From Filosporella fistucella (taxonomy: Eukaryota > Ascomycota > Leotiomycetes > Helotiales): a DNA stretch of 64,000 nucleotides. The notes beneath the pieces were generated by a model. That model did no database searches. It was not told the origin of the DNA and worked only from the letters and a program-made list of their open reading frames with translations. The position numbers and the translations under genes are program-made. Below, in pieces: positions 12,135-23,653 of the stretch (position 1 is the stretch's first letter; each line of letters begins with the position of its first letter). The DNA lies in assembly GCA_030077755.1 (NCBI GenBank), contig JAQJZZ010000014.1:1736001-1800000 (forward strand). Direction: 5' to 3'.

Positions 12135-12660
12135 TACGCAAAATGTTGGACAGTTTCAGGAAAGAATCTTGACTGAAGACATACTCGAAAATGGGGAATG
12201 GACTGATAACAGATAATATTGGTCTAACCTACGATCCACTCTTTCACCAACGTCTTTGACTTCATGAGTGGGATAATAATATCGCCAAGATTAGGTTGTC
12301 GGGGAGGTTGGCCGAGATCAGTCAACTTGCGGTAAAGCTCAATTTCCTGTTGGTGTTCAAAGATGTTTAATCTGTAAGTCAGAAGCTATTTGTGCCCAAT
12401 TTGACTTATCTTTCTTGGTCTGCTCGTCGTCTAGATATCAGAGGATATCCAATAGCATCACATGATGGAACGTTGAAGAGTGGGATAACAGAGCTGCGGC
12501 GAACTGCGCCGGCCAGTGATCTGATATGATAGGCTTTCCCAGATCATAATTTGGACTTACTCTTGGGCTCTTGGACTGTGCAATCCCACTGTGAAATAGA
12601 GTTGAAGTGGTTACAGCTTGTCTGTTTGCTAAATTCCTCAACATCACAATCCCGATACAA
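12135..12660. promoter_or_regulatory. shared divergent promoter, NCS1 permease / 2OG oxygenase
   Basis: The 526-bp gap separates the start codons of two genes transcribed in opposite directions, so both promoters must lie here. No coding frame in it is convincing. I did not identify a defined operator. Shared control is an inference from layout only. Confidence 0.55.
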
Positions 12661-13961
12661 ATGGCACCCTCAGCACTTCTCCCAGGACCCGAACCCGAGT
12701 ATATTGTCGTTCATGCAGGAAAGGGCACTATCAAGAGGCAAATTCTCACAGGCGACAAAAAGAAGCCCACTTTTGAGACAATTCCTCAAGTCGACTTTTC
12801 CAAGGTCGACAGTCCTTCACTTGATGACCGAAGGGCTATTGCGTATGAAGTTGGGGCCGCATTCAAGGATTCAGGATTTCTCTATGCTGCAAATCATGGA
12901 ATATGTGAAGAACTGCAAGATAATCTGAGAAGGGTTGTTAAGGAGTTCTTTGACCTTCCTCTCGAGGAGAAAATGAAGGTAAAAGCTAAAAGGTAGAATG
13001 GAGCCCCTGCTGATCACCGAAGGTTCATATCAACAAATCGGATGCAATTAAAGGATATGAAGCATTGCTTGAGACCAAGCTCGATGCGTCGACTCGTGGA
13101 GGTTAGTAGATTTCTCAATGCACCGCAGTTTGCTCATATTATAAGATCTGAAGGAAGCGTTCTCTACCGGCGATGATCCATATGATCCAGAACAACACCC
13201 ACCAGCCAATCTCGACTGGTCCAAGTACCCGAGAAATAGCAATCAGTGGCCCGAATCGAAGGAATTCCGGAAAATCATGTATCAATATAATGATGCTGTC
13301 CTGGCTTTCAGCAAAAAGCTGATGCGCATGATCGCTCTTGCTCTTGACCTCGACGAAGGATATTTTGACCACAGTATGCAACTTTTCTTTTGCTTCCCAT
13401 TGCAAAAATTGATATGAATAAGCTGCCGAGCAGATTATAGCCTTCTCGCCTGATAAAATGTTAAATCAAGGGTTCTAATTCGGTGCAGTGGCGGATTTCC
13501 CAATGTCTGGTCTCAGAGCATTGCATTATCCAAGTCAAGAAGTAGCAAACGATATTGGTATTGGCGCTCACGCCGATTATTCTTGGTTTACACTTGTCAA
13601 TCAACTTTCCCCAACTCCTGCCCTCGAAGTGCTTAATCACAACGGACAATGGATTTCAGCCCCTCCTATCAAGAATACACTTGTCGTCAACGTTGGAGAT
13701 TTCTTGGAAATGGCGACCAATAACGTGTTTGTTAGCACAGTACACAGAGTCGTGAATAAGACAGGGGAGGAGAGATACTCCATCCCATATTTCTTCGCTC
13801 CAAGTCAAGATGTCATGATCGAAACACTGCCTACTTGTGTTAGGGAGGGTGATGAAAAGATGAAGCCTATCAAAGCAGGCGATTGGCAACGGGAAAGGCT
13901 TCTGAGAGCAAGATACAAGCATCCCAGTAGTATCGCCGCTCGAGCTCGGGGCGAACTTTGA
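12661..13961 (+). CDS. 2-oxoglutarate/Fe(II) dioxygenase, isopenicillin-N-synthase-like fold
   Basis: Soluble non-haem iron oxygenase of the DIOX_N plus 2OG-FeII_Oxy type; this family includes thymine 7-hydroxylase, flavonol synthase-like and gibberellin enzymes. Four exons (12661-12978, 13023-13101, 13146-13373, 13489-13961) join in phase to 365 residues. The N-terminal domain shows IPQVDFSKV and GAAFKDSGFLYAANHGI. The double-stranded beta-helix holds the iron ligands His236 and Asp238 (GAHADYSWFTL) and His294 (VSTVHRVVN). The 2OG-binding Arg304 and Ser306 lie in ERYSIPYFF. All catalytic residues are present, so it should be active. The divergent neighbour is a nucleobase-type permease, which suggests but does not prove a nucleobase or other imported heterocycle as substrate. 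Confidence 0.9.
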
Positions 13962-16466
13962 TCTGTAGTTTCAATTGCACTGCTAGATTCGTCCTCGAAA
14001 ATGATTATACGAGCTCACTGACATGCAAAAGCCCTACAAAAGGGTTGCAGCAAAGCAATAGTAAATAAGTACAGATTGATATCTTCAAGATTACCCCTAT
14101 ATCAGTTGCCAACTATTGAATAAACCAAGACAATTTTTTTGATTCATCCCATAAAAGGTGATTGGATCTACTCTCAACAAATTGGTTATCAGTCCTTTGT
14201 CTGGGAAGATACCATTGCTGCAGAAGACGATAGGACATGCCTGGGTAAAATATAACCTGATTTGAAGATGTTGAATATCTTGAGTAGATAAGCAGTGTCT
14301 AAAGGGGCTAAGTGAGGGGAGGGGTCGGTTACTGATTCGAAAGTCTCACTAGGAGCCACAAAGCTAAAAGTCATTGTACTATGAATCAGCCTAACCCCTT
14401 GATTGCTTGAGATACATTCTCCACAGCTCGTGACCGTTATTAAAGCAATACCTATCTGTATCTAATATTTTGCAACACGACGTAGCCAATGAGAAATGCT
14501 AAGATGTATTTCAAGGCTTGGGAACATCAAAATTACCCCGCACAATTTGGCTACCTAGTGTCAATCTTGAGAAAAGCCGTGCTACTTCCTTTTTTGCGAT
14601 AAATGGTCAAATAATATACTCTTTATTTAGTGCTACATTTTACTTGAGATCTCATGCATTCTCCAAAGGACCCAGCTTTCTTGAGGCTTGAAATATGCCC
14701 GAGTTGAAGATGGTGGTATTACAGAGTCGTGTAAAGATCAAAACCACACTAAAATTACCTTAGCTCGACAGGAGCATGTTAAAAAACCTTATAGATGCCG
14801 TAGTTAGAACCGTACCTAGAAGCTCACTTGGTATGATATGTAGACCCTATTGAGCCACATATTTGTGATATCGAAAAGTTTGATCAAGCTTTCCCTTTCT
14901 GAGCGATCTTAGCAGTTACAGGTAGATGTAGACTTTGAAAGAGAATTGCTCGAGTTTCAGAGATCAGAAATGCACTGTTACTTATTATGCAAAACTCATT
15001 GGTCTGTACCTGCACTAATACTTGGGTTTGAGGAAGTTGACTTAGGCAGAGTTTGGAATAACAGCAATAGGATTTTCATGCCACAGGAGTCATTACACCC
15101 TGAGCATCCATAGATAGACTAAAAATATGCAACAGAGCGTTGAAACATTCTGGGGCAAGTATGGTGCTCATGGAAAGCAAGAACAGTAGAGAGTCCTCCC
15201 CGAGTTGTGGAAAGACAGCTCCTTGATATCACGTAAAAATCACCGCCAAGGGCCAGCCAAGGCTGGCTTCGCCGACTCGAGGGTAAGTGAATTTAATCTC
15301 CATCCCTACCAGGAAGAGAGAACTATTGATTTTGGACTCAGAATCTTCTTGGGATAGCTAGCAAGCTTGTAAAGCTTTAGCAATTATCGCTGTGCGGGGT
15401 GATGCACGCGGAGTTGATCCTGTGCCTTCCAGGGTCGAGTTTTGAAGCTGTCATGTGTGATCTTCGGAAGACCTGCAAACCTGCCGAACCGTAGCTGTGG
15501 AGCGATATATGCCTTTGGGAATTTGGTTTATGGTGTCACTGTTGCCTCATCCACGACTCACAATATAGGCTATGTTCAATGTTTGCAAGTTTGTATAAGT
15601 TTGTCTAGACCCCCTTAACCAGGATCCTCAAAATAAGCTAAGTAGCAGCTGAATTCAGCTAAACATTAAAAGCATTCGGTGCTTGATGCAGCGAATGATC
15701 AAAACCATGCAGCGAAAAATCCTCATCAAATTCTTTCTCTATGAATATATTCTCAATTCGCCCCCACCTTCCCCACCCTCATTTTCGAAAACTAAATTTA
15801 CTGGCACTATCATACCTTCCCATTTCGATTTAAAGTGAATGTGTGGGAGTTGCCAAGCAGATCCGTTGTTCTCCATCGCTTGTGATTCCAACTCCTCGAA
15901 GCCCCTTATTAGGCGAATCGTCAACTCTTTATAACGTGATGTCTCTAAACATTAAACTTTGATGGTCTTTGATAGATGTAGATGACGCTGAGCAGTGTAG
16001 TTACCTTAGTTCCGAGCTTGGGGTTGATTTCCTGACCCTTTAAAAATGTAAGATCTTACATTTAATAGAGGAACGAAACAGTGTATCTCTTCATCAGATT
16101 AGCCTGCGGCACAACATCCCATCTAACAATATCTGAGCCTGTCGATCAAAAATAATCTGTATGAGGAATCCAGTCTATTGGTAATACCAACTCATCTCAA
16201 AAGTCTCTGCAGCTTCAATACCTGCCAAGAGCTTTCTACTTCTCAATAAATCAAGAGATGCTCTGATTTTGGTGTAATTTACTGTCTGTGTGACTTTCTT
16301 TCTTACTCCCCTGAGTTTTGGTAAATAATTCTACTTCGCATGATTAGCTATATCATCTCTTTTCGTTTTAGTTTGGGTCATCTAATATAAATATCAGATT
16401 TGTCAAAGTTCGTCCTCTTCGAGATCTCCATCAACAAATTTTCTGGAAAATATATATAGCCCTATT
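13962..16466. other. 2.5-kb gene-free stretch
   Basis: AT-rich DNA with only short frames and no recognisable protein family on either strand. A small inverted repeat (CCAGCCAAGGCTGG) occurs near 15255. It may be old degraded sequence, but I see no terminal repeats or transposase remnants. Confidence 0.5.
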
Positions 16467-18800
16467 ATGGCACTCAATATCTGGCTTTATGCCTCCCTTA
16501 TCGCAGCATTGGCATTTCGGGTGACTATCTCTGTTCAAGCTCATAATTATTTTCTGACACAACCTCTCACGGATCCTAGCTACTGGAATGCTCAAGTCTA
16601 GGTCAACGGCCGCCTGGTGTGCGCTGGCGCGACAATGAATGGTTTCCAAGCGAACAAACAGAATTTTCGATAAGAAACACGTAAGTGTGATTTATCCTCT
16701 TTATCCAAATCTTGGGGATGAAACTGCTTCTGGGCTCCCCCGTCTCTCCCATGCCCCGATCGAGCTATACCCATTCCTAAACTGACACAATTACAGTGAT
16801 GGCAAAGGTTCTAATGGATGTGCGCCTGGATACGCCTATGTCACAAAAGATTTCGGACAAAAGGCAACCCTTGACTCTTGGGGTAAGTCAGCATCTAGCT
16901 CAAACTCATGACTATGTCTGTTCTGACTAGAGTCCTTGTTTTCGAACAGAAAATGACCAAATGGTCTGGCAAGTTGAGTTGTCCAAACTTGAGACGCGAG
17001 GTGAAAAATTTAAATGCGTTTATGTTGCAGGTGATGATGGAGAAAACTGCCCCGTATGTGAAAGGCGATATACAGGGGACTCACAATATTCAGGATTTTA
17101 CTCTCGAGATGATCCATCTAACTATCCCGAGAGACATGCTTCCAAGTGGGGTCGACAAACACGACAGGTTAAGCCCCTGGCCGAAGGGAGTATCAACGAG
17201 ATTACCTGCTACTCATGCTGGGGTTCAATGATATGGGTTGGTTTGTTACCGATGCACAAGGGTTGATTTACTCAATGGACAAGATTGTCAACAGTGCGAG
17301 AAGGGCCAAGCCTAACGTGAAATTCCTCATCGCAAACGTTGTCGACCGGACTGAAATCCGGGGTCACCAAGATCTCATTGATAATACGGCCAGGTACAAT
17401 AAGCTAATCGTAGATGCGGTGAAGACTTGGAATATGGATTACCAGCGCTCTCCAGTTGGATTTGTTGATGTCAATGGTTACTACCAGTATGTCAAAAAGA
17501 TATTTAGTGTCAGCCCTAAAAAGAAATGGATACTGAAGTATTATAGATGTCGACCAGGCGGCTGTCCTAACGGCTATGATGGTCTCCACCCTAATGCGAA
17601 AGGAGAAATAGTATCGCTAAAGCTTTCGCTGATCGTTTGAGAGACACTTTTGAAATTCGAGGAGAGGGTTTTGGATTACCTGGAGCACCTCGTCGTGAAG
17701 TCGCTACACCGGGCGTGGTAGTGGCGTCAAGTGTGGATGAGGGCATTTAAACCACCTGAGAACGTCAATTTAATGCTCGCGGCTATCAGAGAACTCAACT
17801 CCAGGGAATGTCAGGGTGGTGGAGCAAAGGACCTATTTTCCTGTCTACATATTAGAATTATCTCACTTGGTGTCTTCTAGGTAAGTAATTCCGAATCAAT
17901 CAGCCTACATACAGGAGTATTCGACAAGATGGGGAACACTATTGTACCTGGCAGGTCAAGTTTGGGAAACTCAAATAGCAACTCTTGGTGACAACGATTT
18001 TCTGACACCATGGAGCCCGATCAAGACGGCCACTTGTAACCCGAAGACCTCTCGTGGCCTACCCAATATTGTTGTTCGACCATCTGGTAACAATTCTGTA
18101 TCGCTTTCATGGGGCGCATTTCGTGGTACAGTGTGAACCGCAACTAGGCAATTGTATAGGATAAAGACACTCCAGGAGCATTCCTCAACGGACAAGCCAC
18201 AAGAGGTCTTAGCATCACAATCAGTGGGTTGATACCAGGTCACCGATACGGCTGCTAGGTTTCAACTTGCGTTAAGATACCTAAGGGAACAGCAGCAGGA
18301 GGGATCCTTGAAGCTTCACGTCAAATTCTTGTTGGGCAACGTGCACCTGGATTGATAGTTACCAACATTGATGCAACAACAGTGAACATTCGCTGGAACT
18401 CAGCCTATGGATCAGCTGGGTACTGTTTACGATATCAACGCAAGAGTGATTATAATATTAATGGAAAGGCCGATAACATACAAGAGACTAGCTATATCAT
18501 GGGGTTCCTGTTCCTTAGGACTTGGAATTTCGAGTTCTGCATAGCGTCATACAATGGCCATTTGGAGGCTCCAATTGGGTCTCTCCACCACAGATGCTCA
18601 GACGCAATGATGAGGAGTTCCGGACACAATCGCCGGACACAATTAGTCCGATCTTCCTCAATCAGACGATGAAGAATTTCTTGCCCAATGGCAATTTGGC
18701 TCGATTGTGGGACAAATGGGCTGAGGAACAGTTTTTGATTGAGACTACTATCATTCCGGAGGCGAAATTCAGTAAAATCGGGTATGTCAATTATAACTAA
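16467..18800 (+). pseudogene. decayed secreted SGNH/GDSL hydrolase with fibronectin-III domains
   Basis: The 5' exons still splice in phase (16467-16520, 16580-16680, 16797-16882, from 16950) and begin with a signal-peptide-like leader (ALNIWLYASLIAALAF). The SGNH core is clear at 17200-17620: LLMLGFNDMGWF (block III) and YDGLHPNAKGE, with the Asp and His of block V. Between RHASKWGRQTRQ and YLLLMLGF the frame shifts at about 17170-17200, and no plausible intron repairs it. Downstream, stops appear (for example TAA at 17748). FN3 pieces lie in different frames: WETQIATLGDND and NSVSLSWGAF near 18000-18120, and DATTVNIRWNSAYGSAGYC near 18370. The intact ancestor would have been an extracellular esterase-like enzyme. 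Several independent breaks make function unlikely. Confidence 0.75.
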
Positions 18801-19112
18801 TGCTACGACATGTTTGGATGATATGTCGAAGTAGAATTTATCAAGAGGACTGACTGGGCGATGACTGAACCATTTTGTTACGAGGGAGAAACAATACATT
18901 GATAGCTCCCTATGATCTATTCCATTCAAACAGTCCGTTTCACTCTAGGAATAGGAACAGTCATTGTGAAGTCATTACACCAAATTGAAATTTGTATTTT
19001 ATCTGATGCCATCTGTTTTCTGATGTATACTCTAAATCGTATATAGAGCCAGGGTATCGAAACGCCGTTTGCCCCCAAACAAATCAGAATGCCTCTTTCA
19101 TACACCATGTAT

Positions 19113-20508
19113 TTACAAATCGTAGCTTTTGCCACTTTTATGGCTTCTTCCATCCCAACTTCGACTTCCATTTGCACTGTGTTGCGTTACTAATCGGCGA
19201 CCAGCAACAAGATCCAAGCCATGTGGTTCTGCATCCACACTAATAATGACTTCTCCTTTCACCCCGATTCGATCTAATCCATAAAGATTCTCTACACTCG
19301 CTCCACTATTGCTCCTTCCTCGATAGCCGACCCGGCTTGCAGATCTCTCGACATTTCCTTCGATTGTTGTGACAGTGCCAAGTTTCTGAGCTCGGCCACC
19401 AATTCCCATAAATGCAAACGTTTCCAAACCTGTTTCTTCTCCTGGAGGATACTCGCTGAATACAATGTCGGCTCTTGTACTGGCGTACAATAGAACGTCT
19501 AACCATCCATTACAAGCAATCATCGTCCCTGCAGCACAGAAATAGCCAAGGGAGACGGAGTGCCCTGCTAGAGCGTAGATTCGTCCAGCGGCTAGAGGAG
19601 CAGTGCAGACGGTGTATATGAGTGGGTATAAAATCATGAGAGGGGTGGCACCATGCACGGTGCGGGTATTGATGCCGTTTCCAGATTTGAGGCGAGATTG
19701 AGTGCGGAGGAAGATGAAGATGAACATATAGATGAGAATGGTGCCTATTTATCACTTATGTTAGAGTCGAATTACGGTAGCAATCTGTTTTGAGGAGTGA
19801 TATGTCTCATTCCGGAGTATTACTCCAATGGAGACCGGGAAGAGGAATCGAGACTCTAAAAGTTGCTACTTACCAAACATGAAGAAAAAGATCCAGAAAT
19901 AGTGAAGCCAGAGACGTTCACTGGAGAACTTTGCATTTACCCAGCACTGGGTGAATGTTAGCCTAGTAGGGTCATTGGATCGAGAAACATACCCATGCGC
20001 TAGCTCGCACATAGAATTCATCACCATACATCAAAGGACCTGCAGCTCCAAGAGCATATACAAATAGCCAGCATACGAAAATGCATGAGTAGAAAATCCA
20101 GGATGGGAGACGATAGTCTTTTACCACCCCCAGAAACGTATGACAAGCAATTGCACATATAAACACACTGCTTGCTAAATCTCCAGTTGACACAAACCAG
20201 CCTTGAGCCCAGCAAGTCGATGTTCCCACAATAATGCCATTATTCCGCAACGAGCTGATATTTAGCAGGAACGCACAGGCTTGTTGTATATCAGCTAATA
20301 GCAGGTTGTAAATGAGAAGTAGGAATTGATTTGGAGGCGCATTGTCGTTGCTTTTGAGGCGCCAGGAAATCAGACGATAGGTCAGGTAGAAGAAAAGAGA
20401 TGTCGAGCAGAAGAACGACAGCAGGCCAAATGTCGATACGGCGACGAGGCCATGAGACAAGACATCCGGTAGAGGAGAGAGTGTCGATGCGGCTGCATCT
20501 AACTTCAT
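19113..20508 (-). CDS. Git3/cAMP-receptor-like G-protein-coupled receptor
   Basis: Seven-helix plasma-membrane receptor of the fungal glucose/cAMP-receptor-like class (GprC/Gpr1/Git3 style). Three exons (19993-20508, 19874-19946, 19113-19744) join in phase to 406 residues. Helices 1-4 lie in exon 1, with the conserved NQFLLLIYNLLLADIQQA region in helix 2 and CWAQGWFVSTGDLASSVF in helix 3. Exon 2 supplies part of helix 5 (LHYFWIFFFMFG). Exon 3 has helices 5-7, ending at DVLLYASTR. The roughly 125-residue C-terminal tail is Ser/Gly rich and presumably cytosolic. The ligand is unknown. It is intact and has an unusually long upstream region (about 1.5 kb). Confidence 0.85.
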
Positions 20509-22080
20509 CGTGGCGCAAAGTAGCGTCGCCTACAAAGAGAGGACATTGATAGAAGAAAGCAGAAGGAAGAAAGAAATACCCGATGGCAACGGTCTTGGTC
20601 ATATACTTTCGACACAGAACGTCCTGTGGTTTAGAGGCGGAGGTATGCGGAGGTGTTGTCCATGCACCAATGCGTGCGGCGGGCTGAGGTGGATGAACCA
20701 AAATGCAAACGACATGGAAGCATGGCAACAGGGTTCAAGGGGCCCTGGAAGACTAGAAAAGCATCTCTCTCTGGCAGTGGTGAATTGCCTCCAATTAAAA
20801 CCTGGTTGAGGCCTGCACCGGATGATAGATTGCGCTCCGGAGAGTAGCCTGAATTGAGTGGCCTTGGGCTGGGACGTTTGCTTCGTGATGAGTTCGGACG
20901 AGGGACATGGGAAGGGAGAAGGAGAGGAAGAAGAAAGGAGAGGAAAGACTAGAGTTGAGGGGTGTTCAGAAGACGATCCGTTTGGAGGGAAAAGTGGTAA
21001 TAATGGGATGTGCCGAAAATGGGCGTAGGAAAGATATGGATGTGGTTGTAATCTGCAGTTTGTGTGACGATAGAAGTGTGGAAGGGAAGTGAAGTACAGA
21101 GGCGTTGTGGTGGATGATGCCGATGCAAAGAGCCACCAGGGCCAGAAAAACTACGCCATGGGGTGATTGATGCTATGCTGGTCTGGCCCTGCTACTGCCC
21201 TTGCCCTGTCTGCACAGGCCCGTGCCAAATTTCAGCTCACATCACAGGTCAACTCGTACAGTCTACGGATGTACCCACGAAAGAGCGAATGCGATCCCTA
21301 TAGTTGGCTTGTCTTTTGCATATCAACGCATTAAGACTCTGGATAATTCCTGGAGAGTGAGCATGAGCGTGCGAGGCACATGAAGCAAACGGGTATTCTC
21401 TGCTCGTTTCAAAGCTATCCACCAAGATACACACGAGAGGGATTACGATAGGCGTCAGACTCGTTTGTTCCTGTCCCGGTTCTACGTGTAATCTTCCGGA
21501 CGGGTATTATATTCTAGATCGCTTGGAGTAAAATGTGGCCGTTAGAGATTCCAATCTCAACCAAGCAGCTGAAAACATCAACAACGCCACAACTGCACGC
21601 TAATATCAAAATCGTTCAAGTCCCACCAAATGAGGTAGGGATTGCATTCCCAACTCAATCATTCGATGGAAGTATCTCTCAATTTGGGAGGTGAGAAACA
21701 AAAGACGGCAGAGGAGGCTTAAATTGATCGAACCTTTCCTTGCGAAGCAAACAGTCCGGGGAAGGCGTTCGATGGAAGTGCTTGTGTCTCATGTTGACAG
21801 ATCATGATCAGCCATGGGGGCTTTGGATTAAGATCAAGACAGCGGCACGGATGTTCTACGGAGTTAATCATCGAGAAAGCAAAATTGTCTCAGATCTTGC
21901 ATTATATTTGATTCTATCACCTACAACCCGCGATCATGTGATAAGGGGAACTTTGGAGAAATGAAAAATCGGCTTGCTTCCTGCGGTTCCTGTTCGAACA
22001 TACCAACACGTGGCTGCCGCTCTATGGTAAACTCCTGTGCCGAAAGAGTAAACGAATTGTTGAACATTACATTTTGTGCC
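20509..22080. other. long upstream region, no supported gene
   Basis: Spacer between the 5' end of the GPCR gene and the 3' end of the next minus-strand gene. Purine-rich tracts occur around 20900-20960. No frame resembles a known protein; it probably contains the receptor promoter. Confidence 0.5.
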
Positions 22081-22747
22081 TCATTGCCCAAGCAATGGTT
22101 GCCGTTCCCCTGCCGGTTCTCCCTCAATCTCGGGTTCTGCCACACCACCATCGCTTTCGTGCATACGATCATCAAAAATAGCGTATACCAATGTTGGGTA
22201 ATATAGGATACTAGAAAAATTAGACCAGAACAGGATTCTGAAACACTCTAACGAGTGTATTAGGGATGGAAATAACTTACAAAAGGACGATGACACTGAT
22301 GGCAGCTCGAATAATTCGTGGCCCACGTGGAGGCGGGTCAGAGTAATAGTATCGGCTTGGACCGAATATTGTATCAAGTAATAGCCAGAGCCACATTGCA
22401 GTAGCCAGTCCGGATTTTGCTTCTTCAAAGTACACCGTCATTTTTCGACTCATGCCGACACTTCTTTGAACTAATACAATAAAAATGATACCAGCTGCGA
22501 ACATGCCATTGAAGGTTGACGCGCTAGTAACTTGTCAGATGATGTCCCTGGTAGACCTCCAATTACGGTAGAGGCAAAGCATTTTGCGAGAGGAACATCT
22601 AACTCACATGAAATCATATATTTTTATACGAGATTCAAACAGGGCCTCCATTGCGAACAAGGACAACCAAAACATTGGAGGTAATGCTACAAGGGCTTGA
22701 AAGAGGCCAAGGCTGCGAGCCATCTGCTGCCTAACTTGAGAAGGCAT
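22081..22747 (-). CDS. small polytopic membrane protein, unknown function
   Basis: Three exons (22608-22747, 22281-22523, 22081-22210) join in phase to 170 residues. Four hydrophobic segments are visible: residues about 13-32 (LFQALVALPPMFWLSLFAME), 52-70, 86-100 (AMWLWLLLDTIFG) and 116-135. The tail is acidic and hydrophilic and ends RQPLLGQ. Both introns have standard ends, and the joins keep the hydrophobic pattern unbroken, which supports a real gene. I do not recognise the family. The start Met at 22747 is chosen because the frame continues cleanly from it; an upstream exon cannot be excluded. Confidence 0.6.
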
Positions 22748-23653
22748 GTTGCTCTGAGCTATCACTGCTTTCGTAGCTCCCTCGGAGTTGCTGATTCGTA
22801 AAGGAACAAGAATATGAGAGCTGCAAGGAAAGGTGACTGAAAAGAGGTTGCCAGGTTATATTTGCCAAAATCTGAATGGCAGCCTGGCCTGTTGGAGGAT
22901 GCAGGACCTTGCCAAGCAGATGTGAGGCGTAGAAGTGAGATTATGATCATTCAGGCAAGCGAATTGTGCTTCCTGCAGATCCTTTGCTTATATCTGCCTT
23001 GAACAAAAAAATGCACGGTATATTATACAATTTGTATTAGATGGCCCTTCGATTGGGGAAAGACGGTATAGAAACCACATATCATGACTCGTCAAGCACC
23101 AAGCAGAAGAAGGACATATCTCTGAGGAAACAATTTCTTCTCAAAATCCTTGTAAACTTATGGCTCAATTTTATGAGCATTGGGGCAACCAATAAAGGAA
23201 TTCTCGTTCAAAAGCTGAACGTCTCGCCGTGTTGCATCCAAAGTTTCTGGCTTCGAAAGATAGACTCAGATACCTAACTTTCCTCCCACCTTTTTAGCCC
23301 CTCATCACATGACACTGACGTCGGCATCCAAAATTAAGCGAATAATGCATCCCAACGAGAAAAACACAATTTCAATTCGAAACAAAGAACTCAAATTCGA
23401 GAAAAGATTTATTTTTGAGATTTTGATCAGATTTCATCTGTTCACCTTGCTGCATCGATTAGTTATTCAAGTTGTGCTGTTTTCCTTTGCCACAATCGAG
23501 TCAGATTTAGACGCTAAGTGGCGCTAGTTGTCACGGCCTGAAAAACCGCCCCACCAAAGATTAGGACTTTTCCCCTCCATCAGCCTTCTGGCAAGAAATT
23601 CTATCTTCAACCCTCTCCACTCTACTTCAACCTACAACCACATACTCGACAAG
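22748..23653. promoter_or_regulatory. divergent upstream region of membrane protein and ARB1
   Basis: The 0.9-kb gap separates two genes pointing away from each other. No convincing coding frame. The last 130 bp are pyrimidine-rich and run into the ARB1 start, like a highly expressed gene's leader. Confidence 0.45.
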
